Source of the DNA: Mycobacterium paragordonae
Lineage (GTDB): Bacteria > Actinomycetota > Actinomycetes > Mycobacteriales > Mycobacteriaceae
Direction of reading: 5' to 3'
Length of the DNA stretch: 64,000 bases
Assembly (NCBI RefSeq): GCF_003614435.1
Contig: NZ_CP025547.1
Location: 186,001-250,000 of the forward strand
Shown: piece by piece, positions 53,080-62,991 of the stretch
Position numbering within the stretch: position 1 is the first letter of the stretch
Layout of the letters: the number at the start of each line of letters is the position of its first letter
The notes under the pieces: generated by a model
Told to the model about the DNA's origin: nothing
The model's input: only the letters and a program-made list of their open reading frames with translations
Database searches by the model: none
Program-made: the position numbers and the translations under genes

Positions 53080-53946
53080 TGCTTGCACATGGCGGGCCTC
53101 GGGGTCGAGCGCGGAGATCACCCGATCGGCGGCCACCTGCCGGGCGATGCGCCAGCGCCCGTCGGTGCCGTCGGAACCCTCGACCGGCTCGACGTCTTGG
53201 CCGGCGATTACGCCAATATGGCGACCGCTTCGGCGCCCCGCGGTCCCAACTGCTGCCCGGGGACCTGTGCGAGCACGCGGTTAGCCTCCCCGACCAGCGC
53301 ATCGACCAGTTCATCGCGAGCTTGCTTGTCGTTCCAGGCAATAGCGGGTTTACCGGGATCGGTGTAGTCATGCGCCGTGCACAGCGAGGCGATGATCTCG
53401 CTCCCACCGGGGACCTCACGACCGACGCGGCGGATCGCCGCGATGAGCTGGGTGACAGTGTCTTGGGTAGCCACGTCTTGGGTAGCCACCGCGTCGTCGA
53501 GCACAGTGGAATCCAACGCCCGTCGGCTGCGGCCCGCTAACGCCCCGGTCTGAGCGACGACAGCCTTGACCGCGTCGACGATCCGGTTGGGTCGATCCAA
53601 GTCCGCCAACCGGCGCCGCCGGTAGGCCAACGTCGTGGAATGAAACGCCGGCGCGCTCACCGCCAGCCCGCAGGCGGCTTTCCAGCGCAGATCAAAGGTG
53701 ACCGCATCGACGGTTTCGTTATCAGACAAGCCGTGCAAGGCTCGCAGCGTGATCACGCTCGCCATTACCTCGGCCGGCACACTCGGGCGGCCCCGTCGCG
53801 AAGGAAAAGATCGGAGAACTTCTCCTCGGGAAACAACTGCCGGCGGTACGCCCCCAAAATGCAAATACGTTGTCGCCCTTCAACAGGTGCCCAGCAACCG
53901 ACTCTGCCTCCAACAACTCACGCTGATCATCAGACCGACCCTGCAC
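53080..53946 (-). pseudogene. IS1182-family transposase remnant
   Basis: A decayed copy related to the transposase at 33433: MQGRSDDQRELLEAESVAGH near 53945, then a frameshift and RGRPSVPAEVMASVITLRAL, LDSTVLDDAVATQDVATQDT (with a 15-bp tandem duplication) and QVPGQQLGPRGAEAVAILA. The C-terminal half is missing. Its right terminal repeat (TTCAGCAGGCTCCTA) survives at about 54000-54014 and abuts the inverted IS copy 2. Confidence 0.85.
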
Positions 53947-54016
53947 CCACCAATCATCCCGGAAAGCACAAGACAACCGGCCCGCGCCACACGGCATTTA
54001 ATTCAGCAGGCTCCTA

Positions 54017-55598
54017 GCTACTTCGACCTGAAAAAGGGTTGATGGCGACGGCTTCGTCGGTGGCAGTGACGGCGGGTGCTCGGTGCTGGCGGGAGTTTGT
54101 TGTCATGAGGCCAGGGCGCTGATCTTGACGAGGTTGTGGGCGAACACCCCGTGTCCGCACCAGGTCCTGGCTCCGGTGAGGGTGGTCAATTCCGTGCGGT
54201 TCCAGCTGTAGCTGCGTTTGAGGTGGTTGATGCGTCCTTCGCATCCGGTTCGCCATTTGATTTTGGCGCGGAACGCTTTTCGGTGTTCGAACTCGCGGCG
54301 AGCGGCACTCGGTTTACTGGCACGCGGAATCGCGACATGGCGGACTCCTTGCTCGTGCAGATCGTTTTCGACCGAGGCGTATCCGTAGCCGCGATCGGCG
54401 GTAACCGCCCTGGGGGCGTGGCCGGCGCGGCGAGTGATCCGGGCGATCGCTGGAGCCAACTGCGGGGCATCGGCGGGGTTTCCGATCTCGACGCTGTGGT
54501 CGAGGATGACTCCATCGGCGTTATCGACGACCTGGGCTTTGTAGCCGAACTCCACGGGCTTGCCCAGTCGTCCTTTGCGGATCGGGCGGGCATCGGGGTC
54601 GTGGAAACTGACCAGCCGGCTCGCCGAGTCCGGCATCACCCCGGTCAGGCGGCTACGGGCTTGGGTGACCACGCGTTGGGCCTTATCCATGATCGCGGCC
54701 AAGTCGTTGATCGCTCGAGATAGCCGAGCCCGGCGGACCCCGGTCGCGTTGCGCACAGCCCGGCGGGCATTGCGCCGCACCGCGGCCGCTTCCCGCATCG
54801 CCGATTCGGCGATGCCGGCCAACTCCCCGGTGATCCGCGCGACCACGGCTTGAGCTTCCTCACGGGCCACCGCACCGCGAAGCCGCAGTTTGGAGGCGAT
54901 CGAGCGGGCCCGCTGGCCCGCTGAGCGGCTGCGGTCACGGGCATGGGTACGCACCGCCCCGCCAGCGTTGTGGATGCGGGTGATGGTGCGGGCGATCGTG
55001 GTCACCGCCTTGGCCAGGAGCCCCGAGTCGGTCGGATAGGCCACTGCGGCCTCAACCACGGTGGTGTCAGCACGCACCTTGTCAGTGCGCAACAGTTTGG
55101 CGTCGGCGGCCTTGGCCAACAAGGCCTCATTGAGGCCGGCCACTGCAGCGTCCCCACACCGAGTGGTCAGTTTCATCAGCGTGGTGGGGTGCGGCACACG
55201 CGTCCCGAACGGAATCCGGCAAAACCGTTGCCAGGAAATCGAATCGCCGACCTCACGGCACAACGCCTCAAAGCCCAGCCGGTAGCGGAACTTCAAGAAC
55301 ATCATCCGCAGATAGGTCTCCATCGGAATCGACGGACGACCGATACGGGTGTCGAAGTACGGCGTGAACGGCGCGAAGAACACCGGATCATCTAGCAGCG
55401 CGTCTACCCGCCCCAACTCCCTCGGTAACACCAACAGCTCCGGCGGCAGGATTGCATCCCACAACGACAACTGGTCATTTACAGTTCTAAGCACGATGGC
55501 CTCGATCCCTTCTAGCCCAAGGGTTCGAGGCCATCATCTCGTCAAACAAAGCCCAATTCAGCCACCGCCACGCCCTGACTTTTTCAGGTCGAAGTAGC
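54017..55598 (-). mobile_element. Insertion sequence copy 2 (inverted relative to copy 1), 1582 bp
   Basis: Same length and inverted-repeat ends (GCTACTTCGACCTG...) as 25113-26694, with CTAG visible on both outer sides. It inserted precisely next to the terminal repeat of an IS1182 remnant. Confidence 0.88.
54103..55494 (-). CDS. Transposase, DUF772/DDE type (copy 2)
   Basis: A 463-residue protein identical in sequence to the transposase at 25217-26608, including TADRGYGYASVE and the C-terminal CEGRINHLKRSYSWN. Intact, so either copy could mobilise the other. Confidence 0.9.
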   Translation of the reverse strand: MLRTVNDQLSLWDAILPPELLVLPRELGRVDALLDDPVFFAPFTPYFDTRIGRPSIPMETYLRMMFLKFRYRLGFEALCREVGDSISWQRFCRIPFGTRVPHPTTLMKLTTRCGDAAVAGLNEALLAKAADAKLLRTDKVRADTTVVEAAVAYPTDSGLLAKAVTTIARTITRIHNAGGAVRTHARDRSRSAGQRARSIASKLRLRGAVAREEAQAVVARITGELAGIAESAMREAAAVRRNARRAVRNATGVRRARLSRAINDLAAIMDKAQRVVTQARSRLTGVMPDSASRLVSFHDPDARPIRKGRLGKPVEFGYKAQVVDNADGVILDHSVEIGNPADAPQLAPAIARITRRAGHAPRAVTADRGYGYASVENDLHEQGVRHVAIPRASKPSAARREFEHRKAFRAKIKWRTGCEGRINHLKRSYSWNRTELTTLTGARTWCGHGVFAHNLVKISALAS

Positions 55599-55622
55599 TA
55601 GACATCCCAGGTCCGTAAGTTG

Positions 55623-56930
55623 TCAAGCCGCTTGCGTGTCGGGGTTGATCTGACGGTGTGCCCAGGCTTGGTGTTCGCTGTAGTGGATGTGGTGGCGTAG
55701 GCAGCCGTGCAGGATGCCGACGAGGCGGTTGCCGAGGGCGCGCAGCGCTTGGTGGTGCAGGTCGCCGGCGGCACGACGCTGGTCGTAGAAGGCGCGGGCG
55801 CCGGGGCTGGTGTTCGATGCGCAGAACGCCCATTGGTCGATGGCGTCGTAGAGTCGGCGGTTGCGGACGTGACGGGCTAACACGGCGCGTTTGCGGCCCG
55901 ACGCGACGGTCAGCGGTGATGTTCCGGCGTAGTTTTTGCGAGACTTGGCGGTGGTGTAGCGGTTCGGGTCGTCCCCGAACTCACCGAGCACCCGGGCGCC
56001 GAGGATGACACCGAGTCCTGGCAGGGAGAGGTAGATGTCGGCGTCCGGGTGTGTCTCAAAATGTGTGGCCAGCTCGGCCTCGAGGTCGGCGATCTGGCGG
56101 TTCAGTTCAGCGATGATGCCGACCGTGGCGCGGGTGGTCGCTCCGAATGCTGCGGTGACCGAGGCGGGCGCGGCGAGCTGCTCGGTGCGCAATGCAGTCT
56201 GAATCGCTAGTGCCCGGGTGTCGAGATTGCGTTGTCGCCCAGCGGCTTTGAGCGCTGACCGGATCTTGGACAGACTCAGGTTGGCCGCCTGCAGCGGAGT
56301 CGGCGCGCGACCCAACACTGCCAGCGCGTCGCGGTCATGCAGATCGGTGAACGCCTCCAACGCGCCCGGGTAGTACTCACGCAGCGCCGAGCGCAGCGCA
56401 TTGGTGTGCCGGTTACGGGTCCAGATCAGATTCTGATGTGCACGGGCCAGGACCTTGACCGCCTCCGCGGCCGGCCTGTCCCCGGCGACCGGACGGTGGT
56501 TATGCCGGTCGGTGCGCACCAGATCGGCCAAAAGCTTGGCGTCCCCTGCATCGGACTTGGCCCCCGATACGCAGTGGCGCTCGCGGTAGCGGGCGGCCGC
56601 CAGCGGATTGATCGCATACACCTGATACCCAGCCGCAACGAGCGCCTCGACCCACAAGCCACGGTCGGTTTCAATCCCGATCACGACCTGGTCTGGTTCT
56701 TCGACGTGCCGAGCAAGGAGCTGATGGAACTCGCCGATGCCGGTAAGCCCCTCGGGTAATCGACGCGAGGCCAGCCGCGCCCCGCTTTCATCCATTAAGT
56801 GGACGTCGTGGTGATCCTCCGCCCAATCGTCGCCGACAAAAATCACCTGACTGCCTCCTTCGGGGTCGTCGAACATGTTCGAGCCCAGGGGAACCCGGCG
56901 ACAAGCTAATGGATCAGTGCTCGGTGGCAC
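55623..56930 (-). CDS. IS110-family transposase
   Basis: A 435-residue DEDD transposase. VIFVGDDWAEDHHDVHLMDE, VIGIETDRGLWVEALVAAGY and KSDAGDAKLLADLVRTDRHN carry the N-terminal acidic residues; the C-terminal SLPGLGVILGARVLGEFGDD and NYAGTSPLTVASGRK is the Transposase_20 serine region. A shorter start near 56876 is possible. No terminal repeats, as expected for the family. Confidence 0.93.
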   Translation of the reverse strand: MPPSTDPLACRRVPLGSNMFDDPEGGSQVIFVGDDWAEDHHDVHLMDESGARLASRRLPEGLTGIGEFHQLLARHVEEPDQVVIGIETDRGLWVEALVAAGYQVYAINPLAAARYRERHCVSGAKSDAGDAKLLADLVRTDRHNHRPVAGDRPAAEAVKVLARAHQNLIWTRNRHTNALRSALREYYPGALEAFTDLHDRDALAVLGRAPTPLQAANLSLSKIRSALKAAGRQRNLDTRALAIQTALRTEQLAAPASVTAAFGATTRATVGIIAELNRQIADLEAELATHFETHPDADIYLSLPGLGVILGARVLGEFGDDPNRYTTAKSRKNYAGTSPLTVASGRKRAVLARHVRNRRLYDAIDQWAFCASNTSPGARAFYDQRRAAGDLHHQALRALGNRLVGILHGCLRHHIHYSEHQAWAHRQINPDTQAA

Positions 56931-57199
56931 GACACCCCATCAGTGCTACAGGGACCCTCACCAACCGGCCGGGGCGTGATCTAGCTTTAGAAGTCGACAA
57001 CCGCTTCAGCTATTAACAACGCTCACCGGCCGGCGGCTCGGTGAACAGCGTCCCCCGAACAAGAGATGATCGGTCGAAGGCACGCTGTTCGATTCCCATT
57101 AGCTAAAAACACGTTGATACCCCTTCTGCGTTCCATAATTGGCGCAATGACGGCACAACCAATACGGGGCCCGCTTGCCCACGCAGACAACACAACTGC
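56931..57199. other. Intergenic, no supported gene
   Basis: About 270 bp between the IS110 gene and the promoter at 57200; no coding frame. Confidence 0.4.
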
Positions 57200-57228
57200 T
57201 TGACCAAGGTACCCCATAGGGGTACATT
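57200..57228 (+). promoter_or_regulatory. Promoter with RicR operator upstream of DUF732 gene
   Basis: TTGACC (57200-57205) and TACATT (57223-57228) are 17 bp apart; TACCC-CATAG-GGGTA (57210-57224) lies between them. The next good start codon is at 57598, so the leader would be about 365 nt, or a decayed gene lies between (57229-57597 holds no good frame). Confidence 0.7.
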
Positions 57229-57597
57229 AAAGGGCTATGAAGAGAGTGTGATTCTGCCGCAGACCCTAACAGCTGCTTCTCGTTCAACTCAGCACAACAA
57301 CATGCCGCCGCGTAGCTAAACGTCTGTTTGGCCTTGCCGGACTGATAGGGGCGACCAGCCGCGACGAAAACGGCCAACGGCCACGGTGGTATGCCCGAGG
57401 CGACCAGAACTCCAGGTGCAATCTGCCGGCCGGAAGTGTTCTTTAGACGCGAATCATCGTCGCCCCTGCCCTTGGGCGAATCGCTAACGAATAAGCGCCG
57501 CAACGATGTCGCAGCGGCTGAAAAACCAACGCAGGCAATAAAAAGTAGGCACACGACCCACCAGTCGAACGCCTACACGGCAGAAGGACCACAGGGC

Positions 57598-58656
57598 ATG
57601 TCCACCAGAATCACCACCCACGTCGGCGCGCTCGTCACCGCCCTCGCGGTCATCACCGGCACCGCCATTCTGCGCGGCGGCGCTGCAGCGGCCGACCCAG
57701 ACCAGGATGACCAATTTCTTGCTCTGCTCGAAAAACAGGAAATCCCCGCCGTTGCGAATCCGCCGCGGGTCATCAACGCAGCTCATAAGGTTTGTCTCAA
57801 ACTTGACGGCGGTACGCCAGTGGACGAAATCGTCGAGGCGCTACGCAGTGATGCATACAACATGGACCCGACATTGCACCGCTTTCCCCCGTCCCGAGTC
57901 ACCACCACCATGGCCCGATTCATCGCTGCAGCAGTGGAGGTCTACTGCCCCTACGACCGTGGCGCAATAGCTTTCGTAATGCGCCGCGCGGCGCCGGGAC
58001 CGGATCAACCGATGTATCGCCTCGGCGGCTATGGGCACCACACCGTCACTTCGGGCACGGATTCACTGGAGCGGCGCGCAACGCCGTACGTCGAACAGGC
58101 GGCGCCGCCGGAACCCCCGGGTGACCGCGCGGTCGGCTTGACGCCTGACATCTCCGGAAAAGCTTGCGCGTATCACCCCTATACGAAGCCGGTACACGAC
58201 ATAGTGCCGGCCTGGGCCATCGGTGCGCCACCAGCGGGTGATCCCCACCTACCGAACCCGCCACAGATTCCGATTCCGACTCCCCCCCCAGCGCATATCG
58301 TGACGCCGCTCCCGCACGTCGAGGCGCCGCCGCCCCCAAGGCACTCCCCGCCCCCACCGCAGGCGCCGCCACCACCGCCGCAAGAGCCGCCACCGCCGCC
58401 GCAGGAGCCGCCCCCTCCCCTTCAGCAACCGACACCCATTCCTCTTGAGCCCCCGCCCCCACCACAAGTAGTTGAGCCACCTGACGCTGGCCAGCAGGGT
58501 GGCGGTGGTGGCGGTGGCGGCGGCGCTGGAGGGGGAGGCGGTCACGGCGGCGGCAGTGGCGGTGGAGCGGGCGGTGCCTCTGGCGGTGGCAGCGGTTCGC
58601 CGAAGCCGTCACCGGAGCCCCCCGGTCCGCCCGGCCTGATAAGGCTCGCACCGTGA
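57598..58656 (+). CDS. Secreted DUF732 protein with proline- and glycine-rich tail
   Basis: A 352-residue protein. Signal peptide at the N-terminus (VGALVTALAVITGTAILRGG, AAAADP). A DUF732 domain follows (FLALLEKQEIPAVANPPRVI to ARFIAAAVEVYCP) and a middle part with two Cys. Residues about 220-300 are PPP-repeats, and 300-345 Gly/Ser repeats. The tail could reach through the mycolic layer. AGAAGGACC precedes ATG 57598. Expression from the RicR promoter at 57200 is inferred. Confidence 0.85.
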   Translation: MSTRITTHVGALVTALAVITGTAILRGGAAAADPDQDDQFLALLEKQEIPAVANPPRVINAAHKVCLKLDGGTPVDEIVEALRSDAYNMDPTLHRFPPSRVTTTMARFIAAAVEVYCPYDRGAIAFVMRRAAPGPDQPMYRLGGYGHHTVTSGTDSLERRATPYVEQAAPPEPPGDRAVGLTPDISGKACAYHPYTKPVHDIVPAWAIGAPPAGDPHLPNPPQIPIPTPPPAHIVTPLPHVEAPPPPRHSPPPPQAPPPPPQEPPPPPQEPPPPLQQPTPIPLEPPPPPQVVEPPDAGQQGGGGGGGGGAGGGGGHGGGSGGGAGGASGGGSGSPKPSPEPPGPPGLIRLAP

Positions 58657-58990
58657 ACACAATTCGACGTCACCAGCCGTAGATATTCGCATCGCCGGCA
58701 CAGCCCTGCTCACAGGCGCATAATGCGACGTCCTACCACGCCGGTAAGACCATCATCACGCACACCCAGCACCGCACATCCCGGGAAAGCGCTGGGCCGG
58801 GCTTGGATGCAACGGCCAAACATGCTGCAGCACAGGCAATTCGATAACGCCCTGCGTCTGCGCGGTTGGGCACAGCGAAAGAACTCATGCTGTCACTTAT
58901 TGGCCAGCGGTGCCGGACCCAAGGGCTGATCGAGATGGCCGATTCACAGCCCCCGGCGAACAAAACTAGTCTTTTGGTGACTTTAGTCCC

Positions 58991-59005
58991 TACCCCCATG
59001 GGGTA
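58991..59005 (+). promoter_or_regulatory. RicR operator of DUF4189 cassette 2
   Basis: TACCC-CCATG-GGGTA followed by TATGCT as -10; upstream GTGACTTTAGTCCC as in cassette 1. The ATG is 22 bp further on. Confidence 0.78.
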
Positions 59006-59026
59006 TGCTGCCGAAAAATCTACTAC

Positions 59027-59362
59027 ATGACGCAGACATCAGGGTCGCAGGAGCCTCGCACGGCAGCAGAACAGGCCAGCCACGCGCACCAATCCAATCC
59101 GCCGAGCCCCCTGGACCAGGGGCGGGTGATCGTGGGCACTACCGCCGGTGTCGTTTTCGTCGTAGCCCTGCTGTTTTTTGCGGGTTTCTTCTTGTCCCGC
59201 GCCACGAATGGCCCGAGCGCCGGGCACCCACCATCAGGCGGCGGCGAACGCAGCAGCTGCCCAATGATGGGGGCAGGCAAAGGTATGGAACCCGGAAAGG
59301 AGTCAAACGAGCCACGGCAGACCACGGTGCCGACACCGCCTTCAGTACCGCACCATCCCTAA
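59027..59362 (+). CDS. Small membrane protein with SCPMM motif (cassette 2)
   Basis: A 111-residue paralogue of the protein at 52036: MTQTSGSQ start, one helix (VGTTAGVVFVVALLFFAGFF), then RATNGPSAGHPPSGGGERSS and CPMMGAGKGMEPG. The conserved features are the helix plus FFLxRAT and SCPMMGxGxGMxPG, suggesting a metal-binding extracytoplasmic tail. Followed 114 bp later by DUF4189. Confidence 0.8.
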   Translation: MTQTSGSQEPRTAAEQASHAHQSNPPSPLDQGRVIVGTTAGVVFVVALLFFAGFFLSRATNGPSAGHPPSGGGERSSCPMMGAGKGMEPGKESNEPRQTTVPTPPSVPHHP

Positions 59363-59476
59363 TCCGCCTAAGAGTCTGGAGCAGAGCGTGTTTGGCCTCG
59401 GTCGAAAGTCTCTCGCCCACAGCACAACAGGGCCAAATCATCACACACGGGAATATACAAGAGAGGAATCAAGACA

Positions 59477-59911
59477 ATGACAACTAAGAGACGGCATAAA
59501 ATCGCAGTAGCAGTCGCAAGCGTCGGTGCCACAGCCGGGCTGATGGCCATAGCGCTTCCGCTGGTTCCGCAAGTGAGCGCCAATCTGGACAAAGCTGCGA
59601 TGTCTGAGATGGGCATGCGGCCGGAGATGCCCGTGCCGCACGTGATGCGCTACGGCGCGATCGCCTATGCCCCTAGCGGCGCTTGGGGTACAGCGCAGGG
59701 TTACCCCGCCAAGGCACAAGCCGAACAGGTCGCAGTCGATCGCTGCAACGATAAGGACTGCCGCGTCGTGATCAGCTTCAATCTGTGTGGCGCGGTGGCT
59801 TCCGACGGCGTGAACTACCGCGGTGGAACGGGTTTTTCGCGTGCCGCGGCCGAAACCGACGCTTTGAACAGGCTTGGCGGTGGGACGGTCGTCAGCTGGG
59901 TATGCAACTGA
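59477..59911 (+). CDS. Secreted DUF4189-domain protein (cassette 2)
   Basis: A 144-residue paralogue of the protein at 52455 with the same signal peptide region (VASVGATAGLMAIALPLVPQ), VSANLDKAAMSEMGM, YGAIAYAPSGAWGTAQGYPA and CNDKDCRVVISFNLCGAVAS. ATG 59477 has GAGAGGAATC upstream. The cassette's synteny with its operator is conserved in both copies. Confidence 0.9.
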   Translation: MTTKRRHKIAVAVASVGATAGLMAIALPLVPQVSANLDKAAMSEMGMRPEMPVPHVMRYGAIAYAPSGAWGTAQGYPAKAQAEQVAVDRCNDKDCRVVISFNLCGAVASDGVNYRGGTGFSRAAAETDALNRLGGGTVVSWVCN

Positions 59912-60139
59912 GCGCGCTGAGGACTGGGCGCCAACGTTCCGCGGGGTAGAGCATCCGGCCATGCGAGCGCAGGCGCCAGGCGGTTGATCGCCATACCGTA
60001 CCGGGCTATCGTATACAGAGTTATGTGTTGTCCGACGGTGCTGCACCTGGTGGGGATATTTCCGAGCTCTGCCGCGGATGGCTGGGCTGACGTCGGATTC
60101 GGGTTCGCTGGTCTCAGTGTCGAGAGCCGGTAGGACGCG

Positions 60140-60457
60140 ATGACGCTCCATGGCAGGCACCTGCAGCACTTGATGGCCGTTGTGGCCGCGACGGGCGTGG
60201 TAATCGGCGGTACCACCTCGGCGGTTGCGGCTGATCCGGGAGACCCCTACAGCGGACTCAGTTGCTCGTGCCCTTCCCAGGATTCGGGGCATCGCTTTGA
60301 TATTCCCGAGGTCACCGAAGGAATCAAGGAAGGCCTTGTCGGCCTGCGTGCACCGCAGCCACAAACCGATCGCCGGTTCGCCGGGCGGGCAACGGCGTGC
60401 CGCCAAACGCGCACAGCTTTCGCCCACAAGCGAAGCAGCCGCCGCGTAAATCGCTGA
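60140..60457 (+). CDS. Small secreted protein, possibly frameshifted
   Basis: A 105-residue frame with a signal peptide (HLMAVVAATGVVIGGTTSAV, AADP) and DPYSGLSCSCPSQD. The part after GLVGLRAP turns basic and unlike a mature secreted protein, suggesting a frameshift near 60360. No known family. Confidence 0.5.
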   Translation: MTLHGRHLQHLMAVVAATGVVIGGTTSAVAADPGDPYSGLSCSCPSQDSGHRFDIPEVTEGIKEGLVGLRAPQPQTDRRFAGRATACRQTRTAFAHKRSSRRVNR

Positions 60458-60749
60458 TCGCTTCACAAACGCAATCCCGGGGAGATGGTGCGGTGACGGC
60501 GGCGTCAGATTGACGGTTGCGTCCGGGTGTGTCAGCAGGGTCGTCGATAGCTTCCACGACGGGGTTGAGCGGCAAGGCGTGCTTGACTTGACCTGTCGCT
60601 ATCCGCGTCAGTCCTGCGGGGTCGGCGGCCGCTGCACCGGGGCCGGTTGGATCTGCAACGTTGAGGTCGCTGAGAATGCCTGCAGCACTTTGGTAGTCAC
60701 CAGGAGTCACTGCATTCAACCCGCGGGCAAGCGCGTTGATGACGTCAGC
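60458..60749. other. Intergenic; possible minus-strand remnant
   Basis: A minus-strand frame (60719 down) reads LNAVTPGDYQSAAGILSDLN, protein-like but without start signals or a known family. It overlaps the end of the secreted-protein gene. Confidence 0.35.
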
Positions 60750-61478
60750 TTATGACGGTGCGTCCCCGTGAGGGCCGGGTTCGAGCGCGGGTGCCGTGTC
60801 GACAGCGAGCGAGCGATGCCAGCGAAAACGCAACACGTGTGCGATAGCGAGACCCCCGCACGTGATGGCCGCCGGGATCAGTGCGTGGTCGCCGATCCGG
60901 CCGCCGAGGATCACGCCGCCGGCGGCGCCACCGATGAATAGCAGGACCGTCGAAGTCAGCAGCGCCGCTTTCCAGCCGTCAATTCCGTGGCGGTGACTAC
61001 GCGCCACCAGCAGGCCGAGGTCGGTGATCGTGCCGGTGAAGTGAGTGGTGCGGATGGGCATCCCCGGGAAACTGGAAGTCATTCCATTCTGCAATCCGCA
61101 CGCCGCGGCGGCCAGCGGCGCTCTGATCAACGGGTGTTCGATACCGGCGGCAGCCAACAGCAGAGCTGCTTCTCCGAGGAGCACCGCGGCGTGGCGCGGG
61201 CCAGTAGGGCTTTGCGCGGGAGCAAGCAGGGCACCGGCTCCCAGAACGCCGATCAGAAATCCGGTGACGATCGCCGCGATCATGCCACCCGGATGCAGTA
61301 GTGGATTCGTAGTGTGCTGGCCGATTTTGGTGGTCAGCGCCGTGAGGTTGCCCACCGGATATACCCACACCAGGAGGGCCACCGAGTTGACCCAACCGGC
61401 GACTGCGGCCAGCAGTCCGCTGTAGAGGAGCAGGAGTGCGCGCGGGTCCCGTCTCTGCGGGCATTCCAAAGGCGGCAT
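60750..61478 (-). CDS. DUF1275 (YoaK-type) membrane protein
   Basis: A 242-residue polytopic protein with about six helices. YSGLLAAVAGWVNSVALLVW and PVGNLTALTTKIG open it; ACGLQNGMTSSFPGMPIRTT, HFTGTITDLGLLVARSHRHG is the family signature; the end is GGVILGGRIGDHALIPAAI. A truncated copy of its C-terminus is at 22872-23157. Function of the family is unknown. Confidence 0.9.
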   Translation of the reverse strand: MPPLECPQRRDPRALLLLYSGLLAAVAGWVNSVALLVWVYPVGNLTALTTKIGQHTTNPLLHPGGMIAAIVTGFLIGVLGAGALLAPAQSPTGPRHAAVLLGEAALLLAAAGIEHPLIRAPLAAAACGLQNGMTSSFPGMPIRTTHFTGTITDLGLLVARSHRHGIDGWKAALLTSTVLLFIGGAAGGVILGGRIGDHALIPAAITCGGLAIAHVLRFRWHRSLAVDTAPALEPGPHGDAPS

Positions 61479-61695
61479 CGAGCCTCCCCTTCCGTGGTCG
61501 TTGCGGCTCGTTGATCAACGTCCAAGGTCGCATAGCAGATTGAGGATGCTGCGGTGTCCACGGCCAGCATTGCGCCATACCGTTTGTCCCTGCGGACTTG
61601 GGGGACACCGGAACTGCCGCAACGTAGCTGCGACCTTGATGAGGTTTCCGCTGACACCGACCCCCCCGGGTGAAGACGTGCACACCGGAAAATGC

Positions 61696-62889
61696 TCACT
61701 GCCTTGACAGGGTTGGATCGCGTACGGTCGTGCACCGCGTCCACGACTGCACAACCTGATCGGATGGGTCAGCGATGACTGCGGGCTCACGCGGCCGGGC
61801 TGCGAGGAGCAAATCGTGGCCGCGGCAAAAATCGTCGCTATAGATGGTGTCGAAGTAGCGCAAGGGACCATCGGGAAAGATGGCGACTATCGTCGTACTA
61901 GGACCGTAGGCGCGAGCAGCCCAACCGGCGACCAACGCCACCGCACCGACACTCCACCCTCCGCTGATGAAGTACGTACTTGCCAGCGTCCGACATGCCC
62001 ACACGGCTTCGGCCGGGGATACCCAATGCGCCTCAGCGAACGCGGCATAGTCGACGTTGCGGGGATAGATGCTTGACCCTAAACCGCGCATCAACCGTGT
62101 GGCGGCGGCCGGCTGCCCGAAGATCGTCGAGCCGATGGTGTCAACCCCGATCAACTTCAGGTCGGGGTTAGCTTCGCGCAGCACACGCGTCACACCGGCC
62201 GAGTGGCCTCCGGTGCCCACCGAACACACCAGGACATCAACGCTTCCAACCTGATTCAGTAGTTCAAGCGCCAGCGACTCGTAGCTGCCTACGTTGTCAG
62301 GATTGTTGTATTGATCGGGATTCCACGCACGCGGATCTGCGGCCAGCAGTTGCGCCACGCGGGCTTTGCGGGTCTGCTGCCATCCCCCGCGCGGATGCGG
62401 CTCGGCGACGATCTCGATGCGCACCCCGTACGCGGCCAGCATCTGTTGCACGATGGGCTCCATGCCGGGATCAGTAACCAAAGTCACGGGATGGCCGTAT
62501 ACCTGCCCGGCCAATGCCAGACCCAATCCGAGCGTGCCACTGGTGGATTCGACAATCTGTGCGTTTGGTTGTAGTTCGCCGCGAGCCCGAGCGCATTGAA
62601 CCATGTGCAAGGCGGGCCGATCTTTCATTCCGCCGGGATTAGTGCCCTCAAGCTTGGCCCAGAACCCGCGGCCCTCGGCCGCAAGTGCGTCCGAGATCCA
62701 CAGCACCGGGGTATTGCCCACTAAACTAGCGGCTTCGCGATACCTACCAGCTGAACAGGCCGAGGCAGCCGCAGAATTAAGATGGCCTCCGATGCCCGGA
62801 TCGGCCGCGTCACAATTGCAGTGCAGTTCGGCTGCTTCAGTGAGCGTACTGCAGCGCTCAGAGTGTGCTAGGGACAAAGAGTTCTTCAT
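61696..62889 (-). CDS. cysK2: PLP-dependent cysteine synthase CysK2-like (S-sulfocysteine synthase)
   Basis: A 397-residue PLP enzyme, starting at ATG 62889 (a TTG start at 62907 is also in frame). [35 protein letters not shown] with the PLP lysine, [14 protein letters not shown] and [20 protein letters not shown] are seen; [20 protein letters not shown] matches M. tuberculosis CysK2 (Rv0848), an O-phosphoserine-dependent S-sulfocysteine synthase. The first 50 residues are an extra extension containing CNCD. It follows lpqS, as in M. tuberculosis. Confidence 0.9.
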   Translation of the reverse strand: MKNSLSLAHSERCSTLTEAAELHCNCDAADPGIGGHLNSAAASACSAGRYREAASLVGNTPVLWISDALAAEGRGFWAKLEGTNPGGMKDRPALHMVQCARARGELQPNAQIVESTSGTLGLGLALAGQVYGHPVTLVTDPGMEPIVQQMLAAYGVRIEIVAEPHPRGGWQQTRKARVAQLLAADPRAWNPDQYNNPDNVGSYESLALELLNQVGSVDVLVCSVGTGGHSAGVTRVLREANPDLKLIGVDTIGSTIFGQPAAATRLMRGLGSSIYPRNVDYAAFAEAHWVSPAEAVWACRTLASTYFISGGWSVGAVALVAGWAARAYGPSTTIVAIFPDGPLRYFDTIYSDDFCRGHDLLLAARPREPAVIADPSDQVVQSWTRCTTVRDPTLSRQ

Positions 62890-62991
62890 TGATCGTCGCT
62901 TTCGCAAATGCGCCGCAGAATTGCGACATCGAACACCGGTCAGCGAGCACCGGCCGCCGTGCGCATGACACCACGACCTGACGCTGATCGG

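Noticed and set aside
25113..55598. Functional composite transposon
   Set aside because: Inverted IS copies exist, but no shared target duplication at the outer ends was found and each copy has its own TA/CTAG flanks, so independent insertions are simpler.
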